Origin: an uncultured Saprospiraceae bacterium
GTDB lineage: Bacteria; Bacteroidota; Bacteroidia; Chitinophagales; Saprospiraceae
DNA length: 64,000 nucleotides
Direction of reading: 5' to 3'
Assembly (NCBI GenBank): GCA_937950315.1
Contig: CALFDU010000105.1
Span: 1 to 64,000 of the forward strand
The position numbers and the translations under genes were made by a program. Under the pieces are notes generated by a model. The model was not told where the DNA came from. It was given only the letters and a program-made list of their open reading frames with translations, and searched no databases. Positions 35,175 through 42,053 of this stretch are shown here, one piece after another. The first letter of the stretch is position 1. The number at the start of each line of letters is the position of its first letter.

Positions 35175-35807
35175 TTATCTTGCAATTACAATATATTGTG
35201 TCTCCAACAAATCGTTGTTGACCTCAAATTCATCAAACCCTGCCACCATCAATTCTTCCTTCACTTTATCCACTGCCACTCGATATCTTTTTGGCGGACC
35301 CGGAGACTTTACTTCTTTTTTAAAATCAACAACCATCAAACTTCCTTCCCTATTTATTCCATTTTTTACTTTCGTAAAATAGGCTTCGCGATCTTCAATG
35401 TGATGATAGGTATTGACAATAATCACATGATCAACTTCCTCTTTTTTCAATAACGGATCTTCATACTCTACTTTGCGTGTGGAAACGTTATTTGAGTTTG
35501 ATTTCAATCTTTTTTCTTCTATATAATCCAAAAAACGATCATCTACATCCGCTGCAATAACTTTCGCTCCTTTATCCGCCATTCTAAATGAAAAATACCC
35601 AGTCCCTGCTCCGATATCCATGATTTTCTTCCCAGCAATGTCTCCAAATAACGCAATAACCTCATCTGGTTTTTGAGATTTTGTTCGTGTTGGGTCTTCA
35701 AATCTTTTGACCAGATTTTCAAATTTGTTTCTATTCATAAATGAATTAGAATCACCTGCGCAACTTCCGAGCAAGATTACCAATAATATCAACGAGATTT
35801 TTTTCAT
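35175..35807 (-). CDS. SAM-dependent methyltransferase with lipoprotein signal
   Basis: Encodes 210 residues from the ATG at 35807 (the longer frame starts with TTG). The N-terminus is a lipoprotein signal (ISLILLVILLGSCAGDSN). Class I methyltransferase motifs follow: motif I in MDIGAGTGYFSFRMADKGAKV, motif II acid in ADVDD, and post-I residues in VIIVNTYHHIEDREAYF. An exported SAM enzyme is odd because SAM is not expected in the periplasm. Either the signal is not used, or the fold has another role. It starts 17 bp after the rhodanese stop. The substrate is not known; a small sulfur or metalloid compound would fit the operon. Confidence 0.85.
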   Translation of the reverse strand: MKKISLILLVILLGSCAGDSNSFMNRNKFENLVKRFEDPTRTKSQKPDEVIALFGDIAGKKIMDIGAGTGYFSFRMADKGAKVIAADVDDRFLDYIEEKRLKSNSNNVSTRKVEYEDPLLKKEEVDHVIIVNTYHHIEDREAYFTKVKNGINREGSLMVVDFKKEVKSPGPPKRYRVAVDKVKEELMVAGFDEFEVNNDLLETQYIVIAR

Positions 35808-35824
35808 TGTCTGAAACAACTGTT

Positions 35825-36187
35825 TTATTTACCCTTATTGTCTACGATCTCTTTTACTGCCTTCCAGCTACCGCCATTCATTACATTGTCAAATCCATTG
35901 CTTTGTAAAATCTGCATTGCCTTGCCGCTGCGGTTACCACTTCTACAAAATACCACAATGTTTTTCTTTCCTTTAAATTCTCCTAAGCGACTTTCTACGT
36001 CGGATAAAGGAATGTTGATAGCTCCATCCACACTCCCCCCTGCAAATTCTTTTGGCGTACGAACATCGATCAAAGCTGCTCCATCCTGTATTAATTTTTG
36101 TAATGCAGGATCGGTTGATCGATTTACAAAGACAAACATCACTACAATCAAGAAAACTGCAACACCCAAAATTATTTTCATCATCAT
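35825..36187 (-). CDS. Single-domain rhodanese, membrane-anchored
   Basis: Encodes 120 residues with one N-terminal membrane helix (IILGVAVFLIVVMFVFV) and a rhodanese domain ending in the active-site loop VVFCRSGNRSGKAM, so the catalytic Cys and the anion-binding loop are present. It carries sulfane sulfur, cyanide-type or persulfide transfer, in the periplasm. Three consecutive ATG codons begin it (36187, 36184, 36181). It is the first gene after the regulator, with an imperfect palindrome 22 bp before its start. Confidence 0.92.
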   Translation of the reverse strand: MMMKIILGVAVFLIVVMFVFVNRSTDPALQKLIQDGAALIDVRTPKEFAGGSVDGAINIPLSDVESRLGEFKGKKNIVVFCRSGNRSGKAMQILQSNGFDNVMNGGSWKAVKEIVDNKGK

Positions 36188-36208
36188 ATTTAATTTTACT
36201 TAACCCTC

Positions 36209-36226
36209 AATACTTATTGAAGTATT
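36209..36226. promoter_or_regulatory. Operator-like palindrome before the rhodanese gene
   Basis: AATACTT-ATTG-AAGTATT has perfect 7-bp arms around a 4-bp centre. It ends 22 bp before the ATG at 36187 and agrees at 14 of 18 positions with the element at 36581-36598, which is 22 bp before the arsR start. A probable target of the ArsR-family protein. Confidence 0.65.
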
Positions 36227-36247
36227 CAATTATTAATTTAAAAAATG

Positions 36248-36559
36248 CTAGATCAAATCACATTTGTCTAGACAATCCAACAAACTAAGAACAGATTTTT
36301 CTGCAATATTATAAAACACTTGCTTACCCATTTTTTCAGAATGTAAAATCCCGTTATCGCGCATTTTTGAAAGGTGGTGTGACATCATACTGATCTCACA
36401 ACCCGAGCCGATCTGTTCGCACAAAGACGAAACATCCATTGCGCCATTGCTTCCCAAAAGTTGCAAAATCTCCAACTTTACTGGATGAGCAACGACCTTA
36501 AGCAACCTTGCCGCGTTCTGTAATCTTTTATCCGATAATATGGCTACTTCATTGTTCAT
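36248..36559 (-). CDS. ArsR-family regulator of the sulfur operon
   Basis: Encodes 103 residues from the ATG at 36559 (the longer frame to 36577 would begin upstream of the promoter's start point). It is a winged helix-turn-helix of the ArsR/SmtB family: ARLLKVVAHPVKLEILQLL, recognition helix SMMSHHLSKMRDNGIL and wing EKMGKQVFYNI. Cys are at 47 and 54 (SSLCEQIGSGCEIS) next to the recognition helix and at 96 and 100 (LLDCLDKCDLI) at the C-terminus. This arrangement suits metal, metalloid or persulfide sensing; in BigR/SqrR-type relatives two Cys form a sulfur bridge. With rhodanese and sulfite dehydrogenase downstream I favour reactive sulfur as the signal. Confidence 0.85.
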   Translation of the reverse strand: MNNEVAILSDKRLQNAARLLKVVAHPVKLEILQLLGSNGAMDVSSLCEQIGSGCEISMMSHHLSKMRDNGILHSEKMGKQVFYNIAEKSVLSLLDCLDKCDLI

Positions 36560-36563
36560 ATTG

Positions 36564-36593
36564 CAAAGATATAACATTTTAACAGTTATTCAA
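36564..36593 (-). promoter_or_regulatory. Promoter of the arsR/sulfur operon
   Basis: On the minus strand TTG (36593-36591), 19-bp spacer and TATCTTTG (36571-36564) match the Bacteroidota consensus. The -7 box ends 4 bp before the ATG at 36559, so the mRNA should be near-leaderless. The -33 TTG lies inside the palindrome at 36581-36598, a natural arrangement for repression. Confidence 0.65.
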
Positions 36594-36598
36594 GTGTT
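36581..36598. promoter_or_regulatory. Operator-like palindrome before the arsR gene
   Basis: AACAGTTATTCAAGTGTT is an imperfect palindrome related (14 of 18) to the element at 36209-36226. It covers the -33 box of the arsR promoter and ends 22 bp before the ATG, the same distance as its partner, which suggests autoregulation. Confidence 0.6.
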
Positions 36599-36652
36599 CA
36601 GATGAAGATTTAGTGCTTATAGCACTCCCTGCTATTTAAAATAGCTACTCTA

Positions 36653-38065
36653 CTATTTATTTCCTTTCAATTTGTCTTTGGCCATTTCTAAATTTCCCTG
36701 ATAAAACTCAAGATCGAGATCCTCATTTCTTTTCGCTACATCGACAGCGCCTTGATAGCTCCTCACTGCTTCTTGAATATCGCCAACATGCATCAATGCC
36801 TCTCCATAACTATCAAACACATTGGGAGAATCTGGATGCAAGAGGGTATTTAATTTAAAAAGTCCCAGCGCCGCATTTGGTTTTTCCTTTTTCAATAGAT
36901 AATCATAACCCATGGTATTGATATCCCATTCACCAAACAAACCTGAATTTATAAAATCACGAATCGTATTCTCCAGCAATTTATCAGATTCCCCAGCAAC
37001 ATAACTAGCCAATACGGATTCCAAATTGACATATTGACGTTTATAACTTTCGCTCTTATCAAATCGAAATTTTTCAGCAGCTTCTATTGCCATTTTGTAG
37101 GCCTTATCAAAAGTTTCCTCTACACTTGTTTTGACTTCTGGAATCACGCCCACTCCTTCCCAACTTGTATTAGTAATCGGATTGACTGCCCGACCCGTAG
37201 GAATAAATACCGATAAATTTTCATTGAGCCCCATGCCTCTACCAGGATTAGCTCCTCCTCCAGTTTTCTGCCCTATCAACGTTGCCCTTTTTTGTGTTTG
37301 CATATTGTAAGAAAACTCTTCCGCTCCAGAAAAAGTATCTTCCCCTGTAATAACAAAAAGAGGCACATCAGGCATCTTCTTCCCATCCACTTCGTCCAAG
37401 GTCCAAAATTCTTCTACATGATTATTTCTTCTATAATGTAGACTATTAAGATGTAGCTTCTCATCAAAAAAATGACTGCAGAGATACTGCACCATCCTGG
37501 GGCTTCCTCCACCATTTTTACTCACATCTATAATCACTGCATCCGCAAGCGACATCAATTTCATATATGCATCCGCAATCACCTTGGCTCTTTCCATTCC
37601 TGCAAAACCTCTTAAATCTAAATATGCCACATTGCCTTCCAAAATCTTAAGTTCCGTAAAGCCATGATTGAAACCTCGATAATTATTTATTTGATCCATT
37701 CTTTCCTCCGTTTTTCGTTCGACCGTATTTGGAGGAGCTTCATAAGGAGGATTGGCTCTGACTTTCATATGCTTATCCTTATTGACAGATTGTACGCATT
37801 CGGTAAGCGCTTGCGCAAATGTTGCATCATCAGTATACCCATCAAAGCTTCCAGCGTCCAACTCAGCTTTTAATTTTTCTACCGTTTTTTTGCCGACATC
37901 CGGATAAATATATTCATTGGTAATATGCATGGACAAAACGTTCACAACCTCTTTCTTGTAGTCCTTCGAAAGCGTGTTTGTCGAAGAAGGTTCTTGCGCA
38001 GATAATACATGAAATTGATTACACACAAAAACCAATAAACTGATTCTAATCAGAAAAGTATTCAT
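36653..38065 (-). CDS. S41-family peptidase-like protein with C-terminal TPR
   Basis: Encodes 470 residues: signal peptide (ending FHVLSAQ), N-terminal helical part (about 30-110), C-terminal-processing-protease/IRBP-type core (about 140-320) and a TPR-like tail (about 370-465: LDLEFYQGNLEMAK). The core has the YLDLRGF strand, VIIDVSKNGGGSPRMVQYL and the Ser nucleophile in TFSGAEEFSYNMQTQKRA, followed by IGQKTGGGANPGR, so the expected catalytic elements are present. Expected location is periplasm or outside; substrate unknown. Two direct copies of AATTGGGGTTT(T)AC lie just before the start. Confidence 0.88.
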   Translation of the reverse strand: MNTFLIRISLLVFVCNQFHVLSAQEPSSTNTLSKDYKKEVVNVLSMHITNEYIYPDVGKKTVEKLKAELDAGSFDGYTDDATFAQALTECVQSVNKDKHMKVRANPPYEAPPNTVERKTEERMDQINNYRGFNHGFTELKILEGNVAYLDLRGFAGMERAKVIADAYMKLMSLADAVIIDVSKNGGGSPRMVQYLCSHFFDEKLHLNSLHYRRNNHVEEFWTLDEVDGKKMPDVPLFVITGEDTFSGAEEFSYNMQTQKRATLIGQKTGGGANPGRGMGLNENLSVFIPTGRAVNPITNTSWEGVGVIPEVKTSVEETFDKAYKMAIEAAEKFRFDKSESYKRQYVNLESVLASYVAGESDKLLENTIRDFINSGLFGEWDINTMGYDYLLKKEKPNAALGLFKLNTLLHPDSPNVFDSYGEALMHVGDIQEAVRSYQGAVDVAKRNEDLDLEFYQGNLEMAKDKLKGNK

Positions 38066-38548
38066 AATAATTGGGGTTTTACAAATTGGGGTTTACGAAA
38101 TAACTGAAAACACTACACCAGTAAATACAAATAGATGGCAATACCAGATTGATATCTATTTGCACCTGTTAAAGTAATAAATCTAAAGTATGTAAAACCC
38201 AATTCATAAATTGCACTTACAATTATCAACTTTTTAACAAGATTAAATTGTAAGACACAGAAATAACATGCACTTACATTAACCCAAAAGAAAAGACGGA
38301 CAGCCACACCAAGGATTTTTACAATTTCAAAAAACCAACTGATTCCTTCTCTTTGCAATGGCTCAAAAAAAAACTAAAAAATAAATAAGCAATTGTAGCC
38401 TACAACCTACCCATTCAACCAATACTATTAACTTCTTACTGACATCAAATGAGCCCTAAACCAAAAAGCTAACAATCTTTAGAATAAACAAGAACTATTC
38501 TAAATCAATAAAATATCTTACTTCCGACTGAAGCTCCCACCTTCAAAT
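38066..38548. other. 483-bp AT-rich intergenic region
   Basis: Precedes the S41 peptidase gene. Two direct copies of AATTGGGGTTT(T)AC (38069-38082 and 38084-38096) lie close to the peptidase start codon, and an inverted repeat CAAATAGAT/ATCTATTTG (38128-38136/38154-38162) lies above them. An 81-codon minus-strand frame (38113-38358) has no family features and I do not accept it. No terminator or RNA gene was seen. Confidence 0.4.
38069..38096. repeat. Tandem direct repeat before the S41 peptidase gene
   Basis: AATTGGGGTTTTAC and AATTGGGGTTTAC lie one base apart, 3-31 bp upstream of the ATG at 38065. A binding site for a tandem dimer or a leader element are both possible; the copies differ by one T. 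Confidence 0.4.
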
Positions 38549-39481
38549 TCAGCTTACCACTTCTCGACGCTCATACAAATATCCACCGCAAGCCAAATCC
38601 GACGCAGCAAAGCCCACCGACTTAAATACAAGCTTTTCTGATTCTCCATGTGTCTCTTCTGTCTCCCTGCTGCTCAATCCAACAATATCTCCCAACACAT
38701 CCTCGCGGGTTATCACACCTTTACGCATTGGTATAAGCATATCTCCAGATTCTTCCATTGCCGAAAAAGTATCCACATACAACTTCGCCCCATGCAATAC
38801 TTGATCATCAGCCTCCCTACTTTCTTTCAAATATGAACCAACCAAATCAACATACACCCCATTCTTCAATCCTTCACCATGCAGTAAGGCTTCTTTTGCC
38901 GAGGTTGCTGTCGATATCAAATCGGCCATATTTGCGCAAGCGTCTTTATCAATCACATGTGTCACCGGCAAGCCAGCCATCTTCAATTCCAATGCCTTTT
39001 TCTTAGCTTTCTCAAGATCCCTTCCCCAGATTCCTATATTGTCAAATTGATGGATTGTATGGTGAGCCTTGATCAATTCTCCAGAAAGATTTCCAGTACC
39101 GATCATCAACATCCTCTTTCTTTTTCCTTTCGCCAACAACTTTCCAGCCAACGCAGAGACCGCTGCAGTCCTCTTACACGTCAAAGTCAATCCATCAAAT
39201 AGCCCCAGCACATCTCCTGTCTCTCGACTCATCAAAGTGTAGACACCTTGGATACTAGGATGATGTCTGTTTTCAGGAAATACATTGACCAACTTAACTC
39301 CCATATACTTTTCATGACCCCAGCTAGGCATAATCAACATAACACCTTTTTTTTCTTCATTCACCTCCAAGTGTGTACGTTGTGGAGTAGTTATTTTTTT
39401 AGTATAGAAATTTTGTAAATAAGGGATGAATTCATTGTAATCAAAAAGTTGTTCGATATCTTTTTTGGTAAAGTACTGCAT
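38549..39481 (-). CDS. Ornithine cyclodeaminase/mu-crystallin family protein
   Basis: Encodes 310 residues. N-terminal substrate domain with MGVKLVNVFPENR and LTCKRTAAVSALAGKLLA (Lys and Arg typical of the active site), then a Rossmann domain with MLMIGTGNLSGELIKAH (NAD(P)-binding loop GTGxxSG) and DLISTATSA. The family includes ornithine cyclodeaminase, alanine dehydrogenase and ketimine reductase. The sequence alone does not choose among these. It is cytosolic, transcribed alone and divergent from the TonB-dependent receptor gene. The stop is followed by the long 483-bp gap. Confidence 0.9.
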   Translation of the reverse strand: MQYFTKKDIEQLFDYNEFIPYLQNFYTKKITTPQRTHLEVNEEKKGVMLIMPSWGHEKYMGVKLVNVFPENRHHPSIQGVYTLMSRETGDVLGLFDGLTLTCKRTAAVSALAGKLLAKGKRKRMLMIGTGNLSGELIKAHHTIHQFDNIGIWGRDLEKAKKKALELKMAGLPVTHVIDKDACANMADLISTATSAKEALLHGEGLKNGVYVDLVGSYLKESREADDQVLHGAKLYVDTFSAMEESGDMLIPMRKGVITREDVLGDIVGLSSRETEETHGESEKLVFKSVGFAASDLACGGYLYERREVVS

Positions 39482-39595
39482 CTGTTAAAAGTAATATTTT
39501 TCTGACTTGTCTTTCCAAAAATAATTTTCTTTTGGCAACCCTAGAAAACAAAAATTAATCGAATTTCGACAAATGCAAAAAATAGATTTAAACAT

Positions 39596-39611
39596 TGTGA
39601 CCCAAGTCACC
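39596..39611. promoter_or_regulatory. Crp-like site upstream of the TonB-dependent receptor gene
   Basis: TGTGACCCAAGTCACC matches TGTGA-N6-TCACA at 9 of 10 positions, with GTGAC/GTCAC arms. It lies 166 bp before the ATG and about 139 bp before a possible start point from the -7 box TACTTTTG (39730-39737), so it is not at a normal activator position. It may serve either divergent gene. Confidence 0.45.
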
Positions 39612-39776
39612 ATTTTATGAAAAAATCAAGTATATTATTACATTTCACAACAAATCGTCGCAGAACACCCATTCTTGGAAAGAAAACAGATTTTATAGGA
39701 TAGTTATCAAAATTACAGCCGATTTATTTTACTTTTGACTTCTATAAACCGAGTTGTAAATCAAGATAGAATAGAG

Positions 39777-41996
39777 ATGCAGTTTAGATTTTTAATCCCC
39801 TTTTTAGTATTGATACATGGATCATTAATTGGTCAAACAGTAACGGGAATTGTTACAGATGAATACCAAAGTTCTATAAGATCAGTCAGCATACTCAATA
39901 AATCTAGCAACCTACATACCCATTCAGACGAACTAGGAAAATTTTCATTAGAAAATATAGCCATTGGAGATTCTCTGCAATTTATGCACCTCGGTTTTAT
40001 CAGTAAGACATTGGTTATTGATGATTTGAACGAAACACTAAATGTTGTCTTGTATACCAATATCATCAGTCTTGATGAAGTTGTCATTTCTCCTAAGATC
40101 AATCCGCTACAGCAAGTATCTGACATTGATATCCAAACAAATCCAGTAAATTCTTCACAAGACATTTTGAGAAAAGTGCCCGGCTTATTCATTGGACAAC
40201 ATGCGGGTGGAGGAAAAGCAGAACAATTATTTTTACGAGGATTTGATATAGATCATGGCACAGACATCAACGTAACGGTCGATGGTCTTCCTGTTAATAT
40301 GGTATCCCATTCTCATGGCCAAGGATATGCAGATTTACATTTTGTGATCCCTGAGACAGTGGACAAAATTGATTTTGGGATTGGCCCGTATTACGAAAAC
40401 AAGGGAAATTTCAATACTGCAGGTTACGTCAACTTTATGACGAAAAGGAAACTCAACAACAGTTCGATCAAATTAGAAGCAGGACAGTTTGACACATACC
40501 GCCTTTTGGGTATGTTTGATTTACTTGAAAGTGAAAAACACAATGCCTACGTGGCCACCGAATATTTATCTTCCAACGGACCATTCGAAAGTCCACAAAA
40601 TTTTAATAGACTAAACATCTTTGGAAAGTATGCAGGGTTCATTACAGACACAGATCGAATCGGCATTACCTTGTCATCGTTTAGTAGTCGCTGGGATGCT
40701 TCAGGACAAATTCCAGTACGTGCAGTTGAAAGTGGATTGATCTCACGTTTTGGGGCAATCGACGACACCGAAGGTGGCATCACATCGAGGACCAACTTAC
40801 TGGTCAACTACGACAAATTTATCAACGAAGAATCGTCCATTAAAAGTTATGTATTCCTCAGTCAATACGATTTTGAATTGTTTTCCAACTTCACTTTCTT
40901 CCTAGAAGATCCTATCAATGGAGACCAGATCAGACAAAAAGAAGATCGCTCCATTTATGGATTCAATAGTGAATATGAAAGATCGTTTTCAACCGAGGTA
41001 TTGGATGGAAGCTGGAACGCAGGAATTCATCTACGCAACGACGTAAGTCTAGAAAACGGATTATCGCGTACACTCAATCGCAAAGAAATCCTAGAGCAAA
41101 TTCAACTTGGAGATATTTATGAAACCAACTTGGCCGCTTACTCAGGCACAACCATCGACATAGCTAAATGGACCTTCAATCCGTCCATCAGAGTAGATTA
41201 TTTTGATTTCAAATATATCGACGCACTACAAACTGCATTCAGTACCCAATCTCAAACAAAGGCAATCCTCAGTCCTAAGTTCAATGTATTCTACACGCTA
41301 TCTCAAGACCTTCAATTCTACTTAAAATCCGGAAAGGGCTTCCACTCCAACGATGCAAGAGTCGTCGTTGCCGAACAAGGAAATGAAATACTACCTGCTG
41401 CATACAGCTTCGATCTTGGATTCACATGGAAGCCAACAAGAAACATGTTTGTAAACATAGCTTATTGGGATCTGTTCCTCGAGCAAGAATTTGTTTATGT
41501 AGGAGATGCAGGAATCGTAGAACCAAGTGGAAGAACAAGACGTCAGGGGATTGACTTCAGCTACCGCTACCAACCATTTACTTGGTTGTATTGGAACTTG
41601 GATGCCAACTACATCAATCCTAGATCGATTGATGATCCTGAAGGACAAAACTTCATTCCATTGGCACCAGATTTTACGCTTGTGAGCGGTATCAATCTAA
41701 ACCTAAAATCAGGATTCTATGGCGGTTTAAATTTTCGCTACTTGGCTGACCGTCCAGCCAATGAAGACAACTCTATCGTAGCAGAAGGCTACAACATCAC
41801 AGACTTGAACATGGGCTACAAATTCAAAAAAGTAAATCTGGGATTCCAAATTCAGAACTTGTTCAATGCAGAATGGAACGAAACGCAATTTGCTACAGAG
41901 TCTAGATTGCAAGGTGAGACTCAATCAGTAGAAGAAATACACTTTACACCTGGGGCACCATTTTTTGCTAAACTAATCGTGGAATATATCTTTTAA
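39777..41996 (+). CDS. TonB-dependent receptor with CarboxypepD-like plug extension
   Basis: Encodes 739 residues from the ATG at 39777 (the frame extends to a TTG at 39735). After the signal peptide (HGSLIGQ) comes a carboxypeptidase-regulatory-like domain (20-105: TVTGIVTDEYQSSIRSVSIL), then the plug (about 115-240: DILRKVPGLFIGQHAGGGKA, LRGFDIDHGTDINVTVDGLP) and a 22-strand barrel ending in VEYIF with the terminal Phe. No SusD gene is near, so it is not a SusCD pair; a metal-chelate, cobalamin or siderophore-type receptor is more likely. A -7 box (39730-39737) and a Crp-like site lie upstream. Confidence 0.92.
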   Translation: MQFRFLIPFLVLIHGSLIGQTVTGIVTDEYQSSIRSVSILNKSSNLHTHSDELGKFSLENIAIGDSLQFMHLGFISKTLVIDDLNETLNVVLYTNIISLDEVVISPKINPLQQVSDIDIQTNPVNSSQDILRKVPGLFIGQHAGGGKAEQLFLRGFDIDHGTDINVTVDGLPVNMVSHSHGQGYADLHFVIPETVDKIDFGIGPYYENKGNFNTAGYVNFMTKRKLNNSSIKLEAGQFDTYRLLGMFDLLESEKHNAYVATEYLSSNGPFESPQNFNRLNIFGKYAGFITDTDRIGITLSSFSSRWDASGQIPVRAVESGLISRFGAIDDTEGGITSRTNLLVNYDKFINEESSIKSYVFLSQYDFELFSNFTFFLEDPINGDQIRQKEDRSIYGFNSEYERSFSTEVLDGSWNAGIHLRNDVSLENGLSRTLNRKEILEQIQLGDIYETNLAAYSGTTIDIAKWTFNPSIRVDYFDFKYIDALQTAFSTQSQTKAILSPKFNVFYTLSQDLQFYLKSGKGFHSNDARVVVAEQGNEILPAAYSFDLGFTWKPTRNMFVNIAYWDLFLEQEFVYVGDAGIVEPSGRTRRQGIDFSYRYQPFTWLYWNLDANYINPRSIDDPEGQNFIPLAPDFTLVSGINLNLKSGFYGGLNFRYLADRPANEDNSIVAEGYNITDLNMGYKFKKVNLGFQIQNLFNAEWNETQFATESRLQGETQSVEEIHFTPGAPFFAKLIVEYIF

Positions 41997-42053
41997 GGTT
42001 TTTCCGGTCAACGCTAGCCAATTGAAAGCCAAGGTTCCTATTCCAAGCTCTAG

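Noticed and set aside
38128-38162. Inverted repeat CAAATAGAT/ATCTATTTG
   Set aside because: 9-bp arms with a 17-bp spacer are expected a few times by chance in 64 kb; no second copy found.
38113-38358. 81-codon minus-strand frame in the 483-bp gap
   Set aside because: Low-complexity hydrophobic sequence without signal or family; AT-rich region with no promoter.
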